64,000 nucleotides of DNA, taken from NCBI RefSeq assembly GCF_932526225.1, contig NC_064035.1, positions 6,447,501-6,511,500 on the forward strand, in the 5' to 3' direction. The notes beneath the pieces are model-generated. The model saw nothing but the letters and a program-made list of their open reading frames with translations. It had not been told where the DNA came from and did not search any database. How positions within the stretch are numbered: position 1 is the stretch's first letter; the number at the start of each line of letters is the position of its first letter. This DNA comes from Nematostella vectensis. Lineage: Eukaryota > Cnidaria > Anthozoa > Actiniaria > Edwardsiidae. This document shows, piece by piece, positions 48,301 to 60,300 of the stretch. The position numbers were made by a program, and so were the translations under genes.

Positions 48301-51300
48301 TTTGGCCCTTGTGGGTACAGGGTATAAGATCTTTAGAGAAGAGAGATCACAAACTCATCAATCGAAAGCAAAAAAATGTGAGTTTTAAGGAAATCAGATT
48401 CATTACTACCCTTCGCCAGCCACGCGCTAATGCTCAAAAACATCAAAACTCCATATGTGTATGGATCGTACTGGGTGCCTGCGAATGGTACCACTAAAAA
48501 TTTTATTAAATGTCAAACTTGGAAAAATCATACATTAAAATAAAATGTAGAAGCATTTAAAACTTGTGACTTTATAATACTGAGTTATAAATTGAGTGCA
48601 AGTGCAGTTACACAATAGAAATCGAATCAAGAAAATAACAACTTAATAATCACACACCCGATACGAGAAAACGGAAAAAAAACTGTAGGAAAAATACGGG
48701 AACGTATCCCTCGATCGCATGCGTGGATTTATAGCCTCGAGGATTAAGGCATCAATTTGGAATGTCGTAAAGTTTGGTTACACAGTGCAGTTGTGCTCGG
48801 TGTCCAACAGGCGAGATAAGAAAATTATGATTTCTCGTATTTATACAATATGTAGTGCTATCGTAGTTACGTAACATAAAACAATAGTTATTATTAAAAC
48901 AAGAGATCTTGGGATGTGATAACACATACTCAGAACCGTAGTGAAAACGCTTTCCAATTGCATCATGTCACGTTGGAAAGTATTTATTGTTTTCTACTAA
49001 TAGCCCAGTGTTGAATTTCACTATGTCCGCTGGACAGACGGACTACGGACGCACAAATACAGTGCAAGCCTCAAAGTGTGAGTCCCCATGCAAAGCATCA
49101 TGGAGCTGAAAGCAAGGGAGTAGTCTGGGGACGAGGCTAGTGCATACCAGCAATCCCTTGAGCTTACATTAAGATCTTGCTTGTATTTGTCAATCGTTCG
49201 CCTGAAACCGAGGCTGACACTGTATCCTTAGTGTCTGTGTCCAGCGGCAAAAGTAGAATTCGAAACTGGTGTATTTTTTGTTATATCGTGATGAGAAGAT
49301 GAGAATTTGTCAAGTTAGAACGCGCTATATAAATCTATAAATCATTATTTATTATCATGATATATATTATTTTATATATTAACAATGACTTGATTTTGAA
49401 AAAAAAAGCTTAAAGTATTTGTTATTCTGCTGTTAAGGCTAAAATACCATGCCGAAGAATAAAAACGATACGCTCACTTGTCAATATACTTTGTCAATAT
49501 ACTCACTTGTCAATATACTTTGTTTTTTCAGATTTTGATTATGATGGGGTCTTTTATAATGGAGCCAATGTTTTTCTACTTTGCTTACCGCGGAGGACCG
49601 CTTGGGGAGATGGTTCAATGGACCGATCTCATTGCCTCTTTGTACATATTAGGGCATAACATAACCCTGTGCTCCAATAAGACAGATGTAACACGGTATG
49701 TAAGAAATTGGCCCACAAGCTTCTTGTAAACGACAATATAGTCATTGCTTACAGAGAAATGCTTCAGAGAAATTACGATTGTCTCGTCGACAGACCCGTT
49801 TGCAAAGACGTTTGGGTGTTCTTCGACAACACTTGTTATTTCGCCAACATGTGTCAGGCGCGTACACAGGGAGGTGCGCGCGAATCTTCCTCCCCCCCCC
49901 CCCCCCTCTTGTCGACCAAACAGTGGGTCATTTTTTTTTATTAAGGAATCCCTTCAAATGTTATGCTTTTTGATAGCTATGTCTGTCCTCCCCCCGCCCC
50001 CGTCTCAGGCGATCCTGGGTACGTGTCTGTGTGTCGTGTATCTCAATGCGTGCGCAACGCAGTAACGAATGAAAGAATTATTTACTGTACGTATTTCAAG
50101 CCATAGAAAAAAATAAACGTTTTAGGAATTATATAATAATAACTGGAGTATTAAAACACGTCACTTTGATCTTTTCGATAAATGTGTCACTATAATGGCA
50201 GCGCTAGGGCGAGCACAAATGTAAACGAAGCACAAGTGAGAACTGGTCAAACACAAGTGCAAGCGTAGGATATTATCTAGCAGTTGCATTCTGTTGCGCT
50301 TGCGTTCTAGTGGGAATCGTAAAATTACCTGCGTTGCGCTTGCACCCTAATGAGAGCCATTCTTAAGCGACTGAAGCATTTTTTTCAAGCTGTTTTAAGT
50401 ATTGGAGCCAATTTCGGAAAATGGGCTTGCATCACATTTATACATTTGTGATTGTGTTTTGAAGTGTGTTTAACGTACCGGAAGACAAACGCTGCGCAAG
50501 CAAGATGAGAGTTGACTTTGACCACGTGTATACAGACTACAACGGTGATAAGTTGATGAAGCATGGAATAGGGCCAAACCACTCCCAATACAGGTAAATA
50601 GGGCCAAACCACTCCCAGTACAACTAAATAGGGCCAAACCACTCCCAATACAGGTAAATAGGGCCAAACCACTCCCAATACGCAGGTAAATAGGGCCAAA
50701 CCACTCCCAGTACAAGTAAATAGGGCCAAACCACTCCCAGTACAAGTAAATAGGGCCAAACCACTCCCAGTACAATTAAATAGGGCCAAACCACTCCCAA
50801 TACAAGTAAATAGGGCCAAACCACTCCCAATACAGGTAAATAGGGCCAAACCACTCCCAATACAAGTAAATAGGGCCAAACCACTCCCAATACAAGTAAA
50901 TAGGGCCAAACCACTCTCAGTACAAGTAAATAGGGCCAAACCAGCCCCATTACAGGTAAATAGGGCCAAACCACTCCTATAATACAGGTAAATAGGGCCA
51001 AATCACTCCCAATATAAGTAAACAGGGCCAAGCCACTCCCAATACAAGTAAATTGGGCCAAACCACTCCCAATACAGGTAAATAGGGCCAAACCAATCCC
51101 AATACAGGTAAATAGGGCCAAGCCACTACTAATAGAAGTAAATAGGGCCAAGCCACATATATTTTACTGCAGCTGACCATCGTTTAACTTCTTATGGATG
51201 CGTGCTGTTACGTTCTGCTTTATCACGGGCATATCTCGTCTAAATCATAGTTAATTTTAAATATGTCTACATGTTCCACCCCCGGTTAATATGTAAACCA

Positions 51301-54300
51301 AGTTAATAAGAATCCGAATTATTTTCCCGAGGATGGCCGTATTAACCAGATTATATAAGACCAAATGAATTTTAAGTTGTCTTTATTGTCGCAGATGTCG
51401 ATTGCGTATTTTGGACTCCTTTGGTACGGAAGCAGAGTTCAATCTGGCCGAGTATGATCAACCCATACCTGGAGGAAAATCTGGTTGGGCTATCGCAGAC
51501 GTGAACCTCAAGCAGATCATGACTATGTTTCGTGAGTAACTCCCTTTTCTTTGTGAATATCACCCGAACCTCAAGAAGATCGTGACTATGTTTCGTGAGT
51601 AACTCCCTTTCCTTTGTGAATATCACCTGAAACTCAAGAAGATCGTGACTATGTTTCGTGAGTAACTTCCTTTCCTTTGTGAATATCACCTGAACCTCAA
51701 CCAGATCATGACTATGTTTCGTGAGTAATTTCCTTTCCTTTGTGAATATCACCCGAACCTCAAGAAGATCATGACTATGTTTCGTGAGTAACTTCTTTTC
51801 CTTTGTGAATATCACCTGAACCTTAACCAGATCATGACTATGTTTCGTGAGTAACTTATTTTCCTTTGTGAATATCACCTGAACCTCAAGCAGATCACGA
51901 CTATGTTTTGTGAGTAATTTCCTTTTCTTTGTGAATATCACCTGAACCTCAAGCAGATCATGACTATGTTTCGTGAGTAACTCCCTTTCCTTTGTGAATA
52001 TCACCTGAACCTCAAGAAGATCATGACTATGTTTCGTGAGTAACTCCCTTTTCTTTGTGAATATCACCTGAACCTCAAGCAGATCATGACTATGTTTCGT
52101 GAGTAATTTCCTTTCCTTTGTGAATATCACCTGAACCTCAAGAAGATCATGACTATGTTTCGTGAGTAACTCCCTTTTTCACTATGTTTCGTGAGTAACT
52201 CCCTTTTCTTTGTGAATATCACCTGAACCTCAAGCAGATCATGACTATGTTTCGTGAGTAATTTCCTTTCCTTTGTGAATATCACCTGAACCTCAAGAAG
52301 ATCATGACTATGTTTCGTGAGTAACTCCCTTTTCTTTGTGAATATCACCTGAACCTCAAGCATATCACGACTATGTTTCGTGAGTAACTCCCTTTCCTTT
52401 GTGAATATCACCTGAACCTCAAGCATATCATGACTATGTTTCGTGAGTAACTTATTTTCCTTTGTGAATATCACCTAAACCTCAAGCAGACCGTGACTGT
52501 GTTTAGTGAGTAACTTCCTTTCCTTTGTGGATATCACCTGAACCTCAAGCATATCACGACTATGTTGTGTGAGTAACTTCTTTTCCTTTGTGAATATCAC
52601 CTGAACCTCAAGCAGATCACGACTATGTTTCGTGAGTAACTTCCTTTCCTTTGTGGATATCACCTGAACCTCAAGCAGATCACGACTATGTTTCGTGAGT
52701 AACTTCCTTTCCTTTGTGAATATCACCTGAACCTCAAGCAGATCACGACTATGTTTCGTGAATAACTTCTTTTCCTTTATAAATATCACCTGAACCTCAA
52801 GCATATCACGACTATGTTTCATGAGTAACTTATTTTCCTTTGTGAATATCCCCTGAACCTTAACCAGATCATGACTATGTTTTGTGAGTAATTTCCTTTC
52901 CTTTGTGAATATCACCTGAACCTCAAGCAGATCACGACTATGTTTTGTGAGTAATTTCCTTTCCTTTTTGAATATCACCTGAACCTCAAGCAGATCACGA
53001 CTATGTTTCGTGAGTAACTTCCTTTCCTTTGTGAATATCACCTGAACCTCGAGCAGATCATGACTATGTTTTGTGAGTAATTTCCTTTCCTGCGTGAACC
53101 TCAAGCATATCACGACTATGTTTCGTGAGTAACTTCCTTTCCTTTGTGAATATCACCTGAACCTTAACCAGATCACGACTATGTTTCGTGAGTAACTTCT
53201 TTTCCTTTGTGAATATCACCTGAACTTCAAGCAGATCATGACTATGTTTCGTGAGTAATTTCCTTTCCTTTATAAATATCACATGAACCTCAAGCAGATC
53301 ATGACTATGTTTCGTGAGTAACTTCCTTTCCTTTGTGAATATCACCTGAACCTCAAGCAGATCATGACTATGTTTCGTGAGTAACTTCTTTTCCTTTGTG
53401 AATATCACCTGAACCTCAAGCAGATCATGACTATGTTTCGTGAGTAACTCCCTTTCCTTTGTGAATATCACCTGAACCTCAAGCAGATCATGACTATGTT
53501 TCGTGAGTAACTTCTTTTCCTTTGTGAATATCACCTGAAGCTCAAGCAGATCATGACTATGTTTCGTGAGTAACTTCTTTTCCTTTGTGAATATCACCTG
53601 AACCTCAAGCAGATCATGAATATGTTTCGTGAGTAACTTCTTTTCCTTTGTGAATATCACCTGAACCTCAAGCAGATCATGACTATGTTTCGTGAGTAAT
53701 TTCCTTTCCTGCGTGAATATCACCTGAACCTCAAGCAGATCACGACTATGTTTCGTGAGTAACTTATTTTCCTTTGTGAATATCACCTGAACCTCAAGCA
53801 GATCATGACTATGTTTAGTGAGTAATTTCCTTTCCTGCGTGAACCTCAAGCATATCACGACTATATTTCATGAGTAACTTCCTTTCCTTTGTGGATATCA
53901 CCTGAACCTCAAGCATATCACGACTATGTTTCGTGAGTAACTTCCTTTCCTTTATAAATATCACCTGAACTTCAAGCAGATCATGACTATGTTTTGTGAG
54001 TAATTTCCTTTCCTTTCCTCCCTCATCATTTATGTTTTCGAGGGAATTTCGCTAGCAGTCGTCCCCCAGAAAACAAAAAATCCGAGGTGATCATGGTATG
54101 ACGTGATTAACTTCTTATCCGGTGTCACGTGACCTTGTGTACTGTGGATGCCACCAATAAACGCTACTCGGCCTTAACGAGCTCCATGGATCATGTTTTA
54201 TGATACATGACATTTTTGAACCGCATCGAGAGCCGTGTTTTTCTACTATTCGGACAAGTATTACATACCATGTTTACATAACTAACCTCGTTTCCTTTGT

Positions 54301-57300
54301 TGATGTAGCCCACAGTCCTGATAACACCTTTCTTGGCTTTGTTGTTGATGGTCCGGTACCACAACATCGGAAAACAGTTAAGAGGAAGCCCATCGGTCTC
54401 GTGTACGGTAAAGAGGCACGATTCTGGAAGGTTTGTTCTCCCCAGTGCATTAACTATTTTTCGCCATTGATATCTACATGGTGCTTTGTTCATGGTAAAA
54501 AAGACGAATACGATTCACTTTCTGTTTAGTGCATAAAACACAAAACAAAAACAAAAACCAGTCACAAGCAAGATGCCGAAAAAAGCTGACCGGAAGACTC
54601 CACTAGAAACGAAATAAAAAAGTACGAAAAGGCTTAAAAAGGAAGGTTGCTTTTGCCAACATTTAAAACTCCTACGTTAGAGAACCTGTCATAAACAGTA
54701 TCAAGGGAGATAAATTAAAACGTGTTCCGATTAAATGTTTGCGCGCTTCTCTAAAATATGGGAAAAAGCTTAACAGCGTATTTCTTCTTCATTCTCTACA
54801 GCTTATCTGTAGTTACATTACAGTGTCACAAGCTCTGATCACTTGTTTTATTTAATAGAATTCTAGAAGTTACCTCGACACTTTAAGCAAGTACCTTGAA
54901 ATTCATGCCACTGTGGCACATTTTGCGGTGGGTATATTTCTCACATCCTCAGAAACCCTGGGGAGGGGGGGGGCTCTTCTGTCTTTTTACTCCACAAAAA
55001 ACTCTGGGTTTCCGAGGATGTATTTCTCATTCTTTTATTTAAACATTTCTAAAAACCATCTGAACCCTAAGGTCTTCTGAAAGCAACATTGTTGACACCC
55101 ATTGTTAAGCTGCGTTTCTTTTTGCAGAGTGACGACGAGCAAGATTACATACCAAAGTATGTCAAGAACCACGGCTATCTCCGTAGCCCACAGCTACAGA
55201 AACTTCTGAAGCAAACAAAGGTTGGTCCCCTCACTATACCCCCTCGCTTCCCCATAACAAAATTGCAAACACTATCATCCAGTGTTGTTGTGCTTCGTTG
55301 CTCACCTAGGGTGGGGAATTCTATAACTATCATCATCATCAGATTTACTAAGGTTTCCCTGATAAAGCATTACTTTATTGTCCTTTCTTTCTTTCTTACT
55401 TTGCTTATCCCCTGCAGGTCTTTATATTCCTTTCTTACTTTGCTTACCCCCTGCACATCTTCATATACCTTTCTTTCTTGGCTTATCCCCTGCAGGTCTT
55501 CATATTCCTTTCTCACTTGGCTTATCCACTGTAGGTCTTCATGATCCTTTCTTACTTGGCTTATCCCCTTCAGGTCTTCATATTTCTTTCCTTATTGGCT
55601 TATCCCCTGCAGGTCTTCATATGTCTTTCTTATTTGGCTAACCCCCTGCAGGTCTTTATATTTTTTTTTATTTGGCTTATCCCCTGCAGATCTTTTTATT
55701 TCTTTTTTTTTTTTTTTTGCTTATCCCCTGTAGGTCTTCGTATTCCTTTCCTTACTTGGCTTATCCCCTGTAGGTCTTCATATTTCTTTCCTTACTTGTC
55801 TTTCCCCCTGCAGGTCTTCATATTCCTTTCTTGCTTGGCTTATCCCCTGCAGGTCTTTATATTCCTTTCTTTCTTGGCTTATCCCCTGCAGGTCTTCATA
55901 TTCCTTTCTTACTTTGCTTACCCCCTGCAGGCCTTTACGTTCCTTTCTTACTTGGCTTATCCCCTGCAGGTCTTCATATTCCTTTCTTACTTGGCTTATC
56001 CCCTGCAGGTCTTTATATTACTTTCTTACTTTGCTTACCCCCTGCAGGTCTTCATATTCCTACTTACTTGGCTTACCCCCTGCAGGTCTTTATATTCCTT
56101 TCTTACTTGGCTTATCCCCTGCAGGTCTTTATATTACTTTCTTACTTTGCTTACCCCCTGCAGGTCTTCATATTCCTTCCTACTTGGCTTATCCCCTGCA
56201 GGTCTTCATATTCCTTTCTTACTTGGCTTACCCCCTGCAGGTCTTCATATTCCTACTTACTTGGCTTATCCCCTGCAGGTCTTTACGTTCCTTTCTTACT
56301 TGGCTTATCCCCTGCAGGTCTTCATATTCCTTTCTTACTTGGCTTACCCCCTGCAGGTCTTTATATTACTTTCTTACTTTGCTTACCCCCTGCAGGTCTT
56401 CATATTTCTTTCCTTTGGCTTATTCCCTGCAGGTCTTTATATTCCTTCCCTTACTTGTCTTTTCCCCTGCAGGTCTTCATATTCCTTTCTTGCTTGGCTT
56501 ACCCCCTGCAGGTCTTTATATTTCTTTCCTTTGGCTTATTCCCTGCAGGTCTTCATATTCCTTTCCTTACTTTTCTTATCCCCTGCGGGTCTTCTTAACC
56601 CTTTCTTACTTGGCTTATCCCCTGCAGGTCTTCATATTCATTTCTTACTTGGCTTACCCCCTGCAGGTCTTCATATTCCTACTTACTTGGCTTATCCCCT
56701 GCAGGTCTTCATATTCCTTTCCTTACTTTTCTTATCCCCTGCGGGTCTTCTTAACCCTTTCTTACTTGGCTTATCCCCTGCAGGTCTTCATATTCCTTTC
56801 TTACTTGGCTTACCCCCTGCAGGTCTTTATATTTCTTTCCTTTGGCTTATCCCCTGCAGGTCTTCATATTCCTTTCCTTACTTTTCTTATCCCCTGCGGG
56901 TCTTCTTAACCCTTTCTTACTTGGCTTATTCCCTGCAGGTCTTCATATTCCTTTCTTACTTGGCTTACCCCCTGCAGGTCTTTATATTTCTTTCCTTTGG
57001 CTTATCCCCTGCAGGTCTTCATATTCCTTTCCTTACTTTTCTTATCCCCTGCGGGTCTTCTTAACCCTTTCTTACTTGGCTTATCCCCTGCAGGTCTTCA
57101 TATTCATTTCTTACTTGGCTTACCCCCTGCAGGTCTTCATATTCCTACTTACTTGGCTTATCCCCTGCAGGTCTTTACATTCCTTACTTACTTGGCTTAT
57201 CCCCTGCAGGTCTTCAAATTCCTTTCGTTTGGCTTATACCGTGCAGGTCTACATATTTCTTTCTTTTGGCTTATCCCCTGCAGGTCTTTATATTCCTACT

Positions 57301-60300
57301 TACTTGGCTTACCCCCTGCAGGTCTTCATATTCCTACTTACTTGGCTTATCCCCTGCAGGTCTTTACATTCCTTTCTTACTTGGCTTATCCCCTGCAGGT
57401 CTTCATATTCCTTTCTTACTTGGCTTAACCCCTGCAGGTCTTTATTTTACTTTCTTACTTTGCTTACCCCCTGCAGGTCTTTATATTCCTACTTACTTGG
57501 CTTATCCCCTGCAGGTCTTCATAATCCTTTCTTACCTGGCTTACCCCCTGCAGGTCTTCAAATTCCTTTCGTTTGGCTTATACCGTGCAGGTCTTCATAT
57601 TCCTTTCTTTTGGCGTATCCCCTGCAGGTCTACATATTTCTTTCTTTTGGCTTATCCCCTGCAGGTCTTTATATTCCTACTTACTTGGCTTATCCCCTGC
57701 AGGTCTTTATATTCCTACTTACTTGGCTTATCCCCTGCAGGTCTTTACGTTCCTTTCTTACTTGGCTTATCCCCTGCAGGTCTTCATATTCCTTTCTTAC
57801 TTGGTTTACCCCCTGCAGGTCTTCATATTACTTTCTTACTTTGCTTACCCCCTGCAGGTCTTCATATTCCTTTCTTACTTGGCTTACCCCCTGCAGGTCT
57901 TCATATTCCTTTCTTACTTGGCTTACCCCCTGCAGGTCTTCATAGCCTTGTTCGCCCTGTTCAGTTCTTACTTGACATATTCCCTCCCGTCTTCATAGTC
58001 GTGCTCGTTCTATTGAACCGACTTTCTTACTTGACTTTTTCCCCTCAGGTCTTCATAGGATTGGGGTTTCCTTATGAAGGACCAGCTCCGTTAGAGGCCA
58101 TCCAAAGCGGATGCGTCTTCCTTAACGCCAAGGTATGGCAATATTTTTTTATAATATTTCTATTGATTGGCATTCTGACCATTCTAAACTGCATTTCATC
58201 AGATTATAATCGATTGATTGACATCTTACTTGTCTTGTTGTGAACTATCCTGACCTTCTAAGCATTTTCATCTGTGTCTAATTAAAGGAGATATCGTTAG
58301 TCCGATTGATTGACCGTTTGTTTTTTCTAGTTTGATCCACCACACGATAGAGTGAACACTCCGTTCTTCAAGAACAAACCAACTTTGCGAAAGGTCAGTA
58401 TTATCAGTTCATCTGTTCACAAATAACAATTCTAGTTTGTATAGCTGCATTACCATACAGTGTCCTTTTATGCTTTAGGTGACGTCTCAGCACCCATATG
58501 CCGAGGAATTTATCGGGAAACCGCACGTCTATACAATAGATATCACAAATACTACAGTTGTTGAGGCGGCTATGCAAGAGATCCTTCAACAACAGGTAAA
58601 TGTACAAGCACAAAGCTTAAGTTATAAGGAGACAATGGAACTATAAGAGCCGCGCGCTTTCTCCGCGCTAAATGGGAAATACCCATGGACAGTCATTTTC
58701 GACCTTCCTTTGTCCTTCCTTCCGTCTTTTATTTCATTTTTATTATATTTACATTTATTCATGTGCCCACCTGTTCTATTTCAATGTATCATATTAGTAT
58801 ACACTTGGCAGTTAGAACGCGTGCTCTGATTGGATATTAACTACTTACTAACCGAGAGTGAGGTCATGCCGGGAAATATCAAACTGAGGCTTTGGCGTAT
58901 CGACCGAGGCTTTGCAAGGTTGCTCGAATTTAAGCCTCAGTTTGATATTTCCTGGCATGACCTCACTTTCGGTTAGTAAGTAGTTATTATTCACGCGCCC
59001 ACCTGTTCTATTTCAATCTATCATATTAGTATACACTTGGCAGTTAGAATGCGCGCTCTAATTGGATATTTATATTTATTCACGCGCCCACCTGTTCTAT
59101 TTCAATCTATCATATTAGTATACACTTGGCAGTTAGAACGCGCGCTCTAATTGGATATTTATATTTATTCACGCACCCACCTATTCTATTTCAATCTATC
59201 ATATTAGTATACACTTGGCAGTTAGAACGCGCGCTCTAATTGGATATTTATATTTATTCACGCGCCCACCTATTCTATTTCAATCTATCATATTAGTATA
59301 CACTTGGCAGTTAGAACGCGCGCTCTGATTGGTTTGCCTTTCTCGGAATAATGGACAGTTAAAGAGCGGGTTCCGAATTACCTTATCGAGACTACAAATA
59401 ATGTCTTTGCTGGAGGGTTTTTATTTGTGATGATAAAAAGAATTGTCAATTGTCAATGACGAACAAAATCTTCAATAGAACAAGCATCCACAAAACAATT
59501 GTCATATTAAAAGGTATCTCGCTTCGTGACCGTTGAGTTGGGAATTCTATCAAATGGTTACAGCATTATGTTTCAGTCCTTGCAAAGTATATACTAAACA
59601 GGGTCAGTGAATAGTGAATAGTTAGTCAAACTTAGTCCCACTTCGCCCTCAGCAATGAATTGTTACACTTTATATTACTGCGAAAACATCTCTTGTAGTA
59701 TCTCTTTGATTATAAGACTCAATATGATAGTAAAACGGCTACTTTTGTATGGGCGTGCGCCCTCACGTAGAATACACTTGTTTTTCTTCCCAGGTCAATG
59801 CATACCTTCCACTGGAATGGACACCAGAGGGAATGCTGGAAAGAGTGAATACATACGTGGAGCATGTGGTAACGTTAAGTTGCTGTGTTTTGACCAGTCA
59901 CATTTTTTAACCAGCCTGATGCAATTTGTTCATATTGTGATCTGTCCTTTTTTGGATTACTTAGGATTTTTGTGACATTAATGGCAAACCTTGGCCGCCA
60001 TTGGACCAGAAGCAAGTTTTCGTAAGCCAGTCTGGTCAGTCTTGCAAAGACCTCTGCCGGAGCAAAGGTAGTATGGCTATTCCTAGACACTCGAATAACC
60101 TAATATTTGTCTTATTCAATCTGGTAAATCTTGCAAAGACCTCTACCGGAGCAAAGGTAGAATATGGCCATTTCTGACACACGAATTACCTATTATCTAT
60201 CCTGAAGCAAGCGTTTCTGTCGATTTTCAGCAGAGAAAGACCAAAGATCGAGATTTTCCATTTTTGGCTCGCTCCATGTTCCTCGTGACCAAAACATCTG

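Noticed and set aside
50385-51180. Minus-strand GLALFTCIGS / WPYLPVLGVV repeat proteins
   Set aside because: Antisense reading of the 30-bp array; the same DNA is open in two frames.
51372-53858. Minus-strand proteins made of FTKERKLLTKHSHDLLEVQV repeats
   Set aside because: Antisense reading of the 63-bp donor array in an MGAT5 intron.
55541-57064. 507-aa hydrophobic protein and its overlapping long frames
   Set aside because: Three frames are all open because the 39-bp acceptor repeat is 3n and stop-poor; the periodic Leu/Phe pattern is the repeat, not membrane helices.
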